Assembly: GCA_035235625.1 (NCBI GenBank)
Contig: CP141141.1
Span: 23,061,968-23,125,967 of the forward strand
DNA from: Saururus chinensis
Taxonomy: Eukaryota > Streptophyta > Magnoliopsida > Piperales > Saururaceae
Direction: 5' to 3'
Length of the DNA: 64,000 nucleotides
Made by a program: the position numbers and the translations under genes. Positions within the stretch are counted from its first letter, which is position 1, and every line of letters starts with the position of its first letter. Below are positions 22,967-36,291 of this stretch, one piece after another. The notes under the pieces are model-generated. The model was not told where the DNA came from. It was given only the letters and a program-made list of their open reading frames with translations, and did no database searches.

Positions 22967-23771
22967 TGGTTGCGCAGTGCAGCAAGGACATCATGAGAGC
23001 GAAAGCTAGGCAAAGCTTCACGCCCGTGACAGCTGCCATCGTGAATAGATTCCGCTATTGCTGGTAGGAGTTCCCAGGCACCTCTGATGCAGATCCGAAA
23101 GAGGTCTGAGATGAAGAGAGGATGCCACGAAGGACGCACAGAGGAGAGGAGAGGAGATGGCGCATCTCTTGGCAAATGCATGAGTTGATATAGCATAGGC
23201 ACAGAGATCTAATACCCGAGAGGAGAGGCAGAGGATGTTGAAACAGGTCAGGCGCTGATCAGAGGGGCAGACGGACAATCGCTCAGGCAGGAGAGGATGA
23301 TTTATAAGTGCTTTAGTTAGATTTGAAGCAAAGAAAAGAACCACAGATCCATTCTCAGAGTGTGCAAGCAGAAGGTGTGCAGAACTAGAATTAGGTCCAT
23401 CCTTAAAACTTTCTAGACTTCAAACTTCAGCATTATGAATCGCACTAAAAATTAGTAATTTTTATTATCTAGTGAAATTTACTAAGGAAAACTAAGCTCG
23501 TAGTACTTTTTTTTCAAGTACCCAATCACTCAAAATTTAAGAAAATAGAGCTATTAATATGAAACAAACTTTTTTAGTAACTAAAGTTATTAATTTAGGA
23601 CAGAAGGAGTATTTAAGACGTTCTTAATTAAAGTTTTACTAAGTATACTTTTATTAGGCAGTTTCTTAGTGCAAATTTAAGCTTAATTATTGCATGCTTG
23701 TAATAAGGCCTAATTAGGCTATATAAAGGGCGATTGCCTTCTTCTCTAATCAAGCACACATTATTCTTAAG
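22967..23771. other. Unassigned sequence with a TATA-like motif
   Basis: No gene supported. Open frames around 22740-23340 lie on both strands and are shadows in GC-richer sequence. CTATATAAAGG at 23719-23729 looks like a TATA box about 40 bp before the hairpin element, and could belong to an LTR or a host promoter. Confidence 0.3.
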
Positions 23772-23895
23772 AATGAGTCTATATACACCCCATTAATCTC
23801 CTGGGTACTCTATTTTACTCATAATTTCATGAAGGGGTGGGGTTTATGGGGTTATTGGGGTACCAAAGAGATTATTGGGGTGTATATGACTCATT
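23772..23895. mobile_element. Small inverted-repeat (MITE-like) element, 124 bp
   Basis: The outer 38 bases are inverted repeats: AATGAGTCTATATACACCCC at the left and the reverse complement of GGGGTGTATATGACTCATT at the right, continuing through ATTAATCTC/GAGATTATT and GGGTAC/GTACC with a few mismatches. The loop is short (about 45 bp). The flanks TTAAG and TTAGT are similar but not an exact duplication, so the superfamily is unclear. Confidence 0.6.
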
Positions 23896-25034
23896 TTAGT
23901 CTCAAATTCTCTTCCCTTCTCCCCTGTCGTCCTTCCTCTCACTAATCGACGACCAGCAGAGGCTTCTCCGTCCTCATTCATCTAATATTCCCTTGAAGCT
24001 TTGCTGTGAACCTAAATGTTTACATCATTCAGAAGAGATAACGCGTATGATGATGAGATGGTTAAGCAGGTTGACAGATGAGATGCTTGCATCTGGACAA
24101 ATCCAAGCGCAAGCTCTCGATCCATGGTTTGGGGGAGATGAAAAATAAGCATTCTCTGTTAGTGAATGATGAAGAAGATTACAATAAGCGACCCAGACTC
24201 AGGTAGAGGTTGAGCTGCCCAATAAACACAAAAGACTAAAATGTCATTCACTTAGACGAGGGCTGACCAACCAGAAATGAAAATTAAACATCAATGACTG
24301 AACTAGCCTTTATATTGAAACACATGACACTAATAAGCAAGAGGTTATGATTGTGGCCTAGAAACCTTATGATGAAGACTCAAAGACACACATTTGCTTA
24401 TCCCATAGGACTACTTTGCTATGTAAACGAAGCACATAGTGATCCTATGTAGAACTGTCATATATCATAGTTCCAACATGCCGTTATAGGAAAAAAACAT
24501 TTGAATACTTAGTTGAGGGTCCCAATAAGAGAGGAGGTATTTGGTGGCATGGTCTGAACTTTGAAGTCTGAACTTGGGAAAGATGACCAGAAAATTAATT
24601 CATTCTGGTATTGATAGCCTATGACGGATCAGCATGGCAGAACAATTTGAAAAGCTTTTGACCACTAGTTTGTTTGTTTTCCAAATTATTGCTAACATTA
24701 TAGTGGACAGATTAATTTATATAGATCTTGTTGGCATATTATGTGCTTACTTTTAAATTTTTTTTATTTAAAATTTCTATATTGCCGAAGAGTACAAAAT
24801 TCCATATTCTCTGATTTTCACAAAAAAAATGTCATCAAACCCAAACATATACAATATATATAGTTTTTGGACAGAAATACCCCTAGGCAGGGTTTATGGT
24901 TTTATATCGTGTAAAACCCTGACAAAGTCGCATTCACATGCAAATGACTTCACACATTAGCAATTCCTCCGTGAGAAGCCTTCATTCCAATTTCTAACCC
25001 ATCTCACCATCAAATTTGGCATAAAAAATTCACT
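23896..25034. other. Unassigned AT-rich sequence
   Basis: I see no gene, RNA or clear repeat. It carries runs of T around 24760 and scattered short open frames without domain-like content. Confidence 0.3.
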
Positions 25035-25917
25035 GTTGCGCCCCGGGATTTTAGAAGCATATAAAATTCTTTTCATAAACATATCCGAGTTTACCCGAGC
25101 CCGCAACTGGAGCCGCTCGCCATATGCAATAATAAAATAGTAATATCCCAATGAACCCACGGTCCGTATACAAACACACAAGGGAAAAATAATAAGGAGA
25201 GTTTTTACTCATTTCGGTGAGATTGAAATCCTTGAAATCACATCGATAAAACTCGGACCCCTCTATCCTTACACTAAGCTTCGTCGAGTCCTACAAAGTC
25301 TGGGGGGTGGTGAGTATTCTAAAATACTCAATAGGGGAGTTTATACTATCATGCATGAATAAGCACATGGTAGTTTCACAGCACATGCCATATATAATAA
25401 TTTTCATAAAAACGGGGTGTGCCTCTCTCCCAAAGCCACCCATAGAGCTTCTTCCTACTTATCGAAGATGATCCTAGGGTTTGTAAGCTATCAAAGCTCG
25501 CTACAAATATCCCAGACATATATATTATTAATAAGAATTTGCTGCAGGTACAAAGAAGCGACCTCTTACTCCTCCACAGATCATCTCAAAACATTTCGTG
25601 CTTGTGGATAGAAGAGCCACCCATGCTCATGGGGCTCCAGGATCTAGAGAGCAAAGATTTTTCCCGTGATACTCTCTACCCTAACACATGTATCCTTGAT
25701 AGTGCCCTTTGTTCGAGGCTAATCATGGGTCTTGCCCTTCGTTAGGGGCTCATCAAGCTAAAATGCGTATCAGGCATCTGATTCTAAACCAGATCAATTG
25801 TGCACTCATCTAGTCAACAGAGCTCTATCAGGGCGCCCAACAATAGCTCTGGACAACCAAAACAGTAGTGAGTTCCATACTCATAATCTTCATATGTCGA
25901 TGAGAAATGATTCCTAA
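25035..25917 (+). repeat. Partial LTR of another gypsy family
   Basis: TGTTGCGCCCCGGGATTTT at 25035 is an LTR-like start. It is followed by GAGTATTCTAAAATACTCAATA, which resembles the matching bend in family A, and by repeated GGGCTCAT / CCCTTCGTTAGG units near 25690-25750. The other end is not seen because the block meets the truncated Athila integrase near 25918. Confidence 0.45.
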
Positions 25918-25920
25918 CTT

Positions 25921-26394
25921 TTAACACCTTTCACAAGGTTTGCAAAATTCATGAACATCTTTAAAAAGCGTCGGCCAGTAAAAACCACATTGCAAAATTT
26001 TAGCGGTGGTCTTTTTAGAGGAGAAGTGACCACCGCATGCTTCAGAATGACAAAAAGAGATGATACTTACTTGTTTAGAATCAGGCACACATCTTCTTAT
26101 TATTTGATCCGGACAGTACTTAAAGAGATAAGGGTCGTCCCAAAAGAAATGTTTTACCTCGGTGAAGAATCTCTTTTTATCTTGAGGAGACCAATGGTGG
26201 GGAACTTTACCTGTCACCAAGTAGTTGGCAATGTCGGCATACCATGGAGGATGTGAGATGGCAAAAAGTTGTTCATCGGGGAATGTGTCTTAGATTGGAA
26301 TGTTGTCTGAAGAATCAGAAAATTCCAATCTTGAAAGATGATCCGCCACCACATTCTCTACTCCCTTCTTGTCTTTGATTGTGAGATCAAACTC
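25921..26394 (-). pseudogene. Athila integrase N-terminus
   Basis: After RNase H a stop, then VVADHLSRLEF-type text, lead to VTGKVPHHWSPQDKKRFF and FWDDPYLFKYCPDQIIRRC. The zinc-binding region follows with CHSEACGGHF and ends CKPCERC at 25921. The catalytic core with its three acidic residues is missing. Confidence 0.88.
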
Positions 26395-28430
26395 TTAGAG
26401 TAGGAGTATCCATCGGAGTAATCTGGGTTTTGTATCTTGTTTGCTCAAAAGGTACTTCAAAGTTGCATGGTCAGTAAAAATGATAATTTGAGAGCCAATC
26501 AAGTAGGATCTAAATTTGTCAAGTGCAAATACTACAGCAAGAAGTTCTTTTTCAGTGGTGGAGTAGTTCATTTGGGCACTATTTAAAGTTCTACTGGCAT
26601 AATGAATTACGCAAAGTTTCTTATCTTTCCTTTGCCCTAAAACAGCCCCAATGGCATAATCACTTGCATCACACATAATTTCAAAAGGAAGGGTCCAATC
26701 CGGGGGCTGCATGATGGGTGCAGACACTAACATGTTCTTAAGCTTTGTGAAAGCTTCTTCACATGCATTCGACCACTCAAAAGAATCCTCTTTAGATAGA
26801 AGATTACACAATGGTCTAGATATCACACTAAAAATCTTGATAAATCTTCTATAAAAACCGGCATGCCCTAGAAAGCATCTAACATCTTTTATGGACTTTG
26901 GACTAGGCAAATTAGCAATCAATTCAATTTTTGCCTTGTCCACTTGAATTACCTACAGAGAAACAATGTGACCAAGTACTATTCCAGTAGTAACCATAAA
27001 ATGACACTTTTTCAAATTTAAAACTAGATTTTTCTCTTCACATCTCACCAAAACTTTTTCTAAGTTATTAAGACAATCATCAAAAGAATCACCAAAAACA
27101 GAAAAATCATCCATAAAAACTTCCAAAAACCGCTCCACCATGTCACTAAAGATGCTCATCATGCACCTTTGGAATGTGGTAGGAGCATTACATAATCCAA
27201 ACGGCATCCTTCGATTTGCAAAGGTACCAAATGGACATGTAAATGTTGTTTTTTCTTGATCTTCAAGTGCAATCTCAATTTGGTTGTATCCTAAATAACC
27301 ATCTAGAAAACAATAAAATTGATGACCAGCCACCCTCTCTAGGATTTGGTCCATGAATGATAAGGGGAAGTGGTCTTTCCTAGTGACGAAATTCAATTTC
27401 CTATAATCTATGCACATCTGCCAACCGGTGGTGACTCTAGTGGGAATTAACTCATCATTGGCATTCTTTACCACTGTCACTCCAGACTTTTTGGGGACAA
27501 CCTAGGTGGGACTCACCCATGGACTGTCAGAAATGGGGTAAATGATACCCACATCCAATAATTTTAGGACCTCTGCTCTCACTACCTTTTCATGTTGGGG
27601 TTTAACCTCCGTTGCATTTGTCTCACAGGTTTTGCATTTTCTTCCATGAAGATCCTATGTGTACAAATCAGGGAACTAATCCCCTTAATATCAGCAATGG
27701 TCCACCCAATGGCATTTTTGTGATTCCTAAGGACTTCGAGCAACCTGTGCTCTTGTTCCCTATCCAACATTGAAGAGACAACCACAAGAAATGTCCCTCC
27801 CTCACCAAGATAAGCATATTTAAGTTCAGTAGGGAGGGGTTTCAAGTCTAGCTTGGGTGGTTGGACACTTGAGGGGAGAGGAGCACTATTAGAAGGAGGT
27901 AACTCCTCAAAGCGGGCCTTCCACCTATCAGTATCCAATAATGGAGTTGACTCCAACAAGGAATTTGCATCATTAATCATAATATCATCATCAAAGTTAA
28001 AATAAGAAAGACAGGCTTCAAGAGGATCAAAAAATGAAGAAATAGTAGTCATGTCATCAACAAGACTTTCTAAAAGATTCACTTCATGTACATCCTCATC
28101 ATCATCTCCTGGTTGCCTGCAAATATTAAAAATGTTCAGTTCCAAAGTCATATTTCCAAAAGAAAGCTTCATAACACCATTTCTACAATTAATAAGAGCA
28201 TTAGAAGTAGCAAGAAATGGGCGGCCTAATATGACAAGAATTTGAGTACAAGCATTCAAAACTAGTTGTGTGTCCAAAACTGATCTGCAAGTTGAAGTGT
28301 AATGCTTGTGGGCTTCAATTCACCAAGTCTCAATTGTTCATAAACAGAATAAGGTAAGAGATTAACACTTGCCCCAAGATCAAGCAAAGCTTTTTCAATT
28401 CTATAATTCCCAATTGTACAAGATATGGTT
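26395..28430 (-). pseudogene. Athila protease, RT and RNase H
   Basis: Protease near 28400-28360: ALLDLGASVNLLPYSVYEQL, an aspartic DLGA site, with GRPFLATSNALINCRNG later at about 28210. RT at 27480-26953: MCIDYRKLNFVTRKDHFPL, FCFL-type linker, MPFGLCNAPTTFQRCM and the catalytic FMDDFSVFG. RNase H at 26943-26395: [36 protein letters not shown] and [17 protein letters not shown], with its acidic residues present. The frame ends LLL*EFD, where Gln would be expected (CAA to TAA). Stops separate protease, RT and RNase H. Confidence 0.9.
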
Positions 28431-28587
28431 GGACAACACAGATCTTTTTATTTGGGTGGGGTGTTTTGTTGCAAAATTGCACTTACTTGTTCTGTCAAAA
28501 ATGCCTTCTTTTGTACATGTAGCTTACGCTTGATTGTACAAAGGTCTTTCAAAAATTTAGCATAAGATGGGATTTGTTTAATAACAT

Positions 28588-30220
28588 CTAAGAGAAGAAT
28601 GTTAATCTTATCTTGTTTAAAATTTCAAGAATGTCACCATTTGGCACCAATTTAGAGGAACATTGTAATCTTTGGGGAAAAGGAGGAGGAATTGGAACAA
28701 CACAATTAGAGTTGTCAAGTTCATCACCATGTTTAGAATTCAAAGACTCCTTAGGTTCAACAACCTTCATTGGAATGTCTTTGTTAATAACTTTTCCACT
28801 TCTCAATGTGGTGATGGACTTAGCATGCTCTTCTTGTGAACTTGAAGAATTTAAATTTTCAATTACAAATTGACCTTTAGGATTTGGTTGAGGATGAGAA
28901 GGAAACTTCCCTTTTTCTTGAGTGCTCAAAGTTGTGGTCAATTGAGTGATAGAAGTCTTTAAGTCATTGATGGCTTGCATTGTTTGGTTGTTGATTGTTG
29001 CTTGACTTTGCATAAATGTTTGCAATGTGTCTTCAAGAGTCTTCTTATGTAGTAGAACATAATTTGAAGGAAGAAGGAGGTACCTGCACATTAGACTCAT
29101 TTCTCCAACTAAAGTTTGGATGATTTCTCCAATTAGGAGTATAAGTTTCAGAATAAGGAGAAGAGAAAGGCCTTTTGTAAGTATTTATAGCACTTGCTTG
29201 AGTATGTAACACTTCTTGAAAAGCAGGGATTGTTGGACAATCTTGTGTTTGATGTCCATCACTCTCACATATACTATAAATATCTTGTGCTTTTTGAGAA
29301 GCTTTAGACATGTTTTCCCTATTAATTTCCATAGCCTCAACTTTTCTAGTTAAACTTGTAATTTTTGCTTTTACATCATCCTCTTCTTTAAGAAGGTACA
29401 TGCCCCCCTTAGTTGTCCCATTAGATTTGGTCTTAATACTACTTTCAAATTCATTAGAATCTTCCCATGATTGAGCATTTTCAGCTAACACATCAAAATA
29501 GTCTCATGCTTTCTCAGGTTCTTTACTTAAAAATTCTCCATTACACATCATTTCAACAAATTACCTCATTTGAGAAGTCAAGCCATTATAAAAGAAACTA
29601 ATTGTAGGTCATGTTTCATATCCATGATGTGGGCACAATAACAAAAGTTCTTTAAATCTTTCCCAACATTGAAAGAAAGTCTCATGTTCTTTTTGTGAAA
29701 AATTCATGATGTTCTTTCTAAGTGTATTAGTTCTATGGGTGGGGAAAAACTTTTTCAAAAATTCTCTTTGTATTTCTTGCCATGTTCCAATGGATCTTGG
29801 CTTCAAAGAATTCAACCAATTTTTTGTTTTTTCCTTTAAAGAAAATGGAAAGAGTTTTAATCAAATAACATCATTTGAAACATTTTGGTTTGGCAAAGTT
29901 GTACAAACCTCTTTAAACTCTTTTAAATGCAAATATGGGCTTTCCGAATCTAAGCCATGAAATTTGGGTAGTAATTGAATTACACCCGGCTTGAGTTCAA
30001 AACCACCCATATTAGTTGGAAAAATAATGCAAGAAGGAGAACTTGATCTAGTTGGTTGCAAATAATTATGGAAGGTTTTAACTTGAATATTGTGTGCATT
30101 ATTATCCCCATTATCACTTCTTAGTTCCTCATTAGTTCTTAGATCCTCCATTGTATCAAAATAAAGATAATTTTCAAAAGACTTGTTCATTCTTTTCAAT
30201 CGTCTAGAATTATCATGCAC
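28588..30220 (-). pseudogene. Athila gag
   Basis: Begins near 30220 (MHDNSRRLKRMNKSF) and carries FELKPGVIQLLPKFHGLDSE, LKEFKEVCTTLP, WLNSLKPRSIGTWQEI, KKFFPTHRTNTLRKNI and FSQKEHETFFQCWERFKELL, all standard Athila gag wording. The zinc knuckle near 29280-29240 reads IYSICESDGHQTQDC, with the first Cys replaced by Tyr (TGT to TAT). The C-terminal part has KGKFPSHPQPNPKGQ and TTLRSGK. It is broken by several stops and a few frame changes. Confidence 0.9.
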
Positions 30221-30584
30221 CCAAGTGAATATGCAACAACAATTTTTTTTTTTATTAACAAACGAAAGTAAAAGTGAAAAAATTAAATAACAAAATATAA
30301 AAAGTTAGAGAGTTAGAAGTTAATGGACAAAAATTAAAATTGCAAAATAAGGGCAAAGGCACAATGAAGGTATATGTTTGATCCCGAAAAATTTTCGGTA
30401 GTAACGTGGGTAGTGCCTCCGGTCTCAAAAAAATAGAAAAATTACAGAATTTAAGTACTAAAAGTAAATGACATAAAGTAAATGACTGAATTTAAAGAGT
30501 TAGTGTACAAAAATAAAAGTTAGAGAATTAGTAAAATTAGAGTGAGTTTTTTTTTTCGTAACAGATTCTTGTCACACGTTGCAA
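30221..30584 (-). other. Athila 5' leader, non-coding
   Basis: AT-rich untranslated stretch between primer site and gag, with homopolymer runs at 30241-30252 and 30547-30555. No gene is seen. Confidence 0.6.
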
Positions 30585-30602
30585 TCCCCGACAACGGCGC
30601 CA
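30585..30602 (-). other. Primer-binding site, tRNA-Asp(GUC) type
   Basis: On the minus strand TGGCGCCGTTGTCGGGGA follows the LTR end after three bases. It is one base from TGGCGCCGTTGCCGGGGA, the complement of the 3' end of plant tRNA-Asp(GUC). This primer is typical of Athila and Tat elements. Confidence 0.9.
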
Positions 30603-30605
30603 ATT

Positions 30606-31799
30606 TGTTATTTCGTCCAAACTAAGACTATGAAGGAGTCTAGTTCAGATTTCTTTTTTTTTTACTTATCAACTATATTAAACAAGGTTGATCCACAGGG
30701 AAAGCCTTATATGATACATAAAACTATTACGAAGAGAATAGAATAGAGAAGGAAATTGAAATAGATAATAAGAGACAATTAAAGAGAAAGTGCTAAGGCA
30801 TCGAAAATCCACTTGAAATAGATCTCTAATGTATACTTCATTCAAATGATAACTCAATTAAGATCAAATGAAAATTTGTCTCAATCAGAAAATTTATCTT
30901 TTAAAGAACTTTGAAATAGAGCAATAGTAATTGATTATTTACTACGTGAAAGTATTAAGTATATAATCACAGGGAATTATAAACATTCAGCGTGCCTTTC
31001 GTCAACGCTGAATCAAATAATTATATGGATTATAAACTCATTAAATATGAAACATCAATTTAAAATGATAAAGAACTTACTTGAATCAAAGTATCCATTA
31101 AACATCAAGTACAAGCCTCATTCCTAGCCTTAGCTTGAGAGCTTAGAAAGCCATTACAATAAAACTAAAACAAAAATACAAAATGAGAGAAGAAAATAGG
31201 GGAAGAGAGCTCCAAAGAGGAGGGGGTGATCTATCTATCACGTCCACCCCTCTATTTATAGGAATAGAAGGGGTTGCTTCAAAGAGGAAAGTGAAATCAT
31301 ATCTCTAAATTACATCCTAATTGATTGTCTGATTCGACCCATATATCTTCAGAATTTGGAATTTCTTCTTGAAATAACAATTGTAGCCACGGAAGTCTTC
31401 TTTCCAATGCCATAAGAATCGTATCCATCCAAATTATACATAAAAAGATATGATCGAAATACTAAGGCTCTATTAATCTGTCCGAATCAGCTTCTTTCCT
31501 AATTTAGTTCTCTTCATACAAATCTCAAATCAAATGGGTCCACAAGGTTGTGTTTGACTATTCCATGCATGTTTAGACCATTAGGAGCCATTCTTGACTT
31601 TTAGATAGTTTTGGATAGTTGGGCTTCACTTCCTCTTCCAGTTGGATCCTGTTGAAGCCTGCTTAGACATGTAAACTCAATTAAGGTCCAACTAACCTAT
31701 TCAAAACATAAATAGCCCAAATCATCAATGAATTAACACAAAATAGGATTGCAATTCAAAATATGAGAACATTTAATTAAACATTATTTCAGTGCATCA
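30606..31799 (-). repeat. 5' LTR of the Athila element (1,194 bp)
   Basis: TG at 30606 (TGTTATTTCGTCC) to GCATCA at 31799 on the plus strand. It aligns with the solo LTR at 57278-58654 but lacks an internal segment of about 190 bp. A minus-strand TATAAATAG box lies at 31260-31252. Confidence 0.88.
31252..31260 (-). promoter_or_regulatory. TATA box of the Athila 5' LTR
   Basis: TATAAATAG on the minus strand, conserved at 57919-57911 in the solo copy. This fixes the transcription direction toward gag and pol. Confidence 0.6.
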
Positions 31800-33691
31800 A
31801 TAATCAACCCCATAATTTAGGGGAGTATATGCCACCTAGGAGTCCTTCTCCTACTTATTTTCGTCCTTATCTAAGTAAGTCCTAATTTCCCCCTATATAT
31901 AAGAGTGTTCGACTTAATCCTAGCCCTAAATGTACTTTGGAAAAACCTAGAACTCGTTGGGAGGAAGAAGGCGGTCGACAGCAAGGCTCTGACATAGGTG
32001 GATCAATGGAAAACCAACAATTAAGGTAGAATTATCATCTTTGACTTTAAGTCAAGATAAAGAAAAATTATTGTTGAATTAGTTTATTGAAGAGTCAGCC
32101 AATGGAATTCATGTTCCCATTATCATAAGTTTAGAGGATAGGGGAAGTTGGGGGCAGAAGGCATTGGTCAACTAGTTGCTATTAGCCAGTGCCCAACATC
32201 TGCCAGCAACCATCAGGCCGAAGTTCCACAACCCTTTGCTGGCAATGAGTGGGGGCTGCAACTCTTCTCATCTCCACGTTCGTGAGTAAACCCAGGGAGG
32301 AAGAGAAGCGAAGGTACGGGTGGCCAATCGCTATAGGACCAAGCTACTGACTTTCTATTTTTCTATCTCTTGTTCCAGCGATGACTGACAGTCGTGACTG
32401 TCAGAGTCCATCGGCAGGCTATTCTAGTCTGCAACCATTTTTTTCCCATAAAACTTCCAGTTAAACAAAGGATTGGGGGAAGAAAATATAGTCATCCAGG
32501 CCACCAAAAATGGTGACAAGCGCATTATAGGCCTCCACTGCAAGTGCCTTCCCCTATACCTATCCAGGTTGGTCAAATCCGCCTCCAGCTAGTCAAGGCA
32601 CCACCACCAACGGCTTTTGTTCTCCTCACAATTCTGCCCTAGATAAATTAGATGGGTGTAGTGGGTGGCACAGGGAATCGGACGTCCATGCACATGCCTC
32701 TACCTTCCGCCACCTATCTTCTGGTCGTTCGGGTGGTAGTCCACCATCACTTGGTAGTGGAACGGCCACCCGTGGCTGCCATTGTTCTCTAACCTTCTCT
32801 TGAAAAATAAAAGGGAAGTGGTGAGGGAGATAGCCCTGCCGGCGGGCAGGCCCTGGCCACGTCTGCTAGACCAGGCCAGCCTTGCCCACAATCGGATCAA
32901 TCTTGGCCCAGTGGGCCGGGTTTCAGGGCCTACGGTCTATTTTATTTATAAAAAAAATTGTTTCTATTTTAAAAAACAAGAGTGGCCACTATAGTACATG
33001 TAGTCGTAGTAGCCCTATATGATCAATCCTGTGCAGCACATATATGTACAGTATGGTACATACGGAGTTTTCAAACTTAAGCTCAAATTTCACCTTTCTT
33101 TTTGCCTGAGCCCTATCAAAAGAGTATATTGGGCTCCCTAATGGCCCTTTTTGGACCTAAACCCTAATGATGATGTTTCTTGGGTTATTATTGGGTTGAG
33201 AAAACTTTATTGATTTGTTGTATGCGCATAATTGCACCTTGTGAATTGATACATAAAGATTAATTGATAAGGGTAGAGGGTTATAGATAGGGGGTTTGAC
33301 ACCTAATCAAGATAAAGACCTTAGTGGGGGTTGAGAACCGATTCATGAAGTGAACAATGTCTTGACCTAACAACTGACTTGGTTAATGAACCAAGGGTGG
33401 TTTCTAGGCCTTAACCTAGTTTGATAAGACTAATAGGGTTTGGGTTGATCTATGAGTCTTAGCTCTATTGATGAGTTGTTAATTTGGTATTGTAGTTTCA
33501 CCTCCTTGTTGGAGGGAGCTTTGTGTGAGCTGGGCTCACCACAGATTTATTTATAATTGTTCAGTATACACAGTCAGAGTCACTGACATCCTACTTGGTT
33601 GCCGTTTCTCACCACTTTTGTTAGGTGCAGTTGTAAGCCATGCCCTTCCACTCCGGTTAGGTCTTTAGGGGCTAGGTTGGGAGATGGCACC
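31800..33691. other. Unassigned repeat-like sequence, probably parts of LTRs
   Basis: No gene supported. CTATATATAAG at 31892-31902 is a TATA-like motif. 32550-32940 is GC-richer and resembles the GC-rich parts of long LTRs. 33520-33690 (CTGGGCTCACC, then TCACTGACATCC) looks like LTR sequence that served as target for B3. Confidence 0.35.
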
Positions 33692-34624
33692 TTTAAGATC
33701 TCTAACTTTAACCCGGTTTAATTTCTTTTTTGTTACGTGAATTTGTGTGGTTTTGATTAATTTTCAGTTTAATTTGATTTTGGAGTTAAGGGTTAGTAAT
33801 TATAGCTTTAAGAAGTTTAATATTATTTTTATAAGTTTTAGTGCAAAACTTGATTTAAGGTTATGGACCCCGCCATGGGCCCCACATCCATCTTAGACAA
33901 GGTGTGACCCACTTAACCCTCTAAACCTTTATTAATTTGTTTTAGTGAATTTTTAAATGATTAAATTCATTTTTAACCCCAAAATAACCCTAATTAGCCA
34001 CTGAGGGAATTTTTACCCTATTTTACACCATAATAATTTGTAAACATAACCCAAAACCTTACTATTTAAGGAAAAACCCTAGCCAATTTCTCATTTGGGG
34101 AAAGGTTGTACAAAAGAGAAGGAGGTGCTCTACCCCCATTTCCCAAAGACGAAAAATGGATTAAGTAGTATTTTCTAGCCCTAATCACCCATAATCATTC
34201 GATTTTGCTCTTAATCCTTCTTATCTTCATTTTCCCAAAATTGATTCTTGATTTCTTCCATTCAAGATCTTGTTTTTAATTTCGATTTAAAAACCTAGAT
34301 GAATTATTTTGGTTTTTAACCAAAGGATATTCTAGTCCCACCTATTTTCAAGTTGATTCAAGCCTATTAGTTGATTTTAATTAAGTTTTAACAAAAATCT
34401 AATTGTTGGGTAGGATTTAATGGTGATTAGTTAAAAGCATGTTATTTATGGCTATTTTCTTGTGATTAAGCATGAAAATGATTAGAATTGTCATGTTCTA
34501 AGGTTAGATTTGATATTATGATGTTCTATAGTGATTTTAGAATTTATCTTTAATATTGAGATATATTTGGTTTGAATTTCAGAAGGTTGGAGACAAACTA
34601 GGAAATGGACAAAAAGTGAACTAT

Positions 34625-34735
34625 TAAGGGCGTTCGAACAGCCCAACAGGCGTTCTAATGGCCAACCGTTTGAAGGCCTATCTGGCCTATTGAACGGCCA
34701 GGCATTCAAACAGCCTGCCAAGCCGATTGAATGTC
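34625..34735. repeat. TTCGAA-type motif array in B3
   Basis: Copies of CGTTCGAACAGCCC, GTTTGAAGGCC, TTGAACGGCCAGG and TTCAAACAGCC, the reverse-oriented form of the array in B1 and B2, with more CG to TG/CA changes. Confidence 0.65.
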
Positions 34736-36291
34736 AACACAACAAAACTGTGTCTTTGCCTATTTGTGTGCATTTTTGGTCATTTCTTGTTCTCTCTCAT
34801 AAATATAATTCCTTATGACTAAAATGAGCTAGTATTACCTAGATTGTTACTGTGATTGCATGAAAACCATCTTGAATTTATAATTTAGCTCAAGCATGAT
34901 TAGGACTATACTTGCTTAGTTTTAGCATGATGTTTTACTTGTTTTAAAGCCATGTTTAATGACTTCTTCATAATTTACTTGATGATTCCAGTAGGTTTTA
35001 ACCATGATTATATATATATATGATTGCACATGTTATATTGAGTTAAGGTGAATTATGTTCACTATTTTTGCTTAAGTATGAATAAATTATACTTGTCTAG
35101 GTGTAGCATGATGTTATATTTGTCTTGAACTCGTTTTTCAAAGTTTTCATCACATTTACTCCAAGATTTTAGTTAAATAGGACTATGATAAATTATAGAT
35201 GCTTGTATATATTCCACTTATTATAGTTTGTTCATGTTTCACATATTTTAGCTTAGGTTTTGAACACTATTACATATGTAAACTCTTGTATAGACTTATA
35301 TGTTTTAGTTTGACACAAATGGATCATGTTTCATGAACATATGGACTGATTTGAGCATGTTTATTTATACTTGGACTCATTTATCCTATGCTCACGTATG
35401 TACAATGTTACATGCATCATCAAATCAATTTATCAACAAGATTAATCATGATTAGCCATGAATTATAGATTGGATGCCATTGGATGTCGGATTAATCATT
35501 CAGAAGCTTATCAAGTCAGTTTTTGGGCCCGAAAGGGCATGTTTTTGTTTTGCATTCGTTCGAGAATGTGGTGCCGCCCCATGTTGAGATGAAGTAGTTT
35601 GCTTATGTGAGTTTATTTGATGAGTTATCTAGACCCTGAGAATCTAGGATGGTATGTCCGTGTGCACCAACCTACCATGCTGCTCTAGTTTTCCTTTTGA
35701 GGAATTCGGCCCTTTCCATGTAAGGTTAGTCCTGGGTAAGTAGGCTTTTCTAGTTTTCCTTCTTGGAATTTGGACCTTCCCTGCTAAGGATTGTCCTCGG
35801 TGAGCAGAGGGTACCTTCCTAGTCAAGGAACCTACCCAAACTGCTCTAAATTTTCTTTTATAGAAATATAAACCTTCCTAGATAGGAATTGTTCTGGGTG
35901 AGCGGGATGATTATTTCTCAATTGTGAGACATTCACCATTAATTTCTTGTATGTGTATGAGAGATAATGCTCATTGACAAAGGTTGTCCAGGAACAATGA
36001 AGCTTATTTTACAAATGTGGTTATGGTTAGGGCTGCAAGAAACACGGGCAGGCCCGAAATTTTTTACTTTTGGGCCATAAAATATAATGTGTAAATTGGG
36101 CCGGGCTTAAAATTTTATGATTTGTAAAATTTTGGGCCGGGCTCCGGCCTGAGCCAAAAATACTTAAAAGCCCGGCCCATTAAATTTAAGCCCATTTTCA
36201 AAACTGATCGTGCGGCTATGATTTGGTGTTGCCATAGTATAAAACTCTAGGGTTATGCACTTATCTCTTCATTTCACCGGCTTCTTCCCCT

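Larger units (their letters stand above)
25918..31799 (-). mobile_element. Truncated Athila-type Ty3/gypsy element
   Basis: On the minus strand: 5' LTR 31799-30606, tRNA-Asp primer site, leader, gag, protease, RT, RNase H and the start of integrase, cut at about 25918. The integrase catalytic core, any env-like ORF and the 3' LTR are absent. The primer type and wording such as FWDDPYLFKYCPDQIIRRC are characteristic of Athila. Its LTR matches the solo LTR at 57278-58654. Stops are scattered but the frames are long, so this copy is younger than the H copies. Confidence 0.92.

Noticed and set aside
22737-23344. Overlapping frames on both strands after the H-plus LTR
   Set aside because: The first part overlaps the LTR and leader. 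The rest has no domain and the frames conflict.
25035-31799. CRISPR-like or phage-like arrays suggested by regular short repeats
   Set aside because: Repeats are degenerate, their spacers are not unique, and the setting is a plant retrotransposon cluster.
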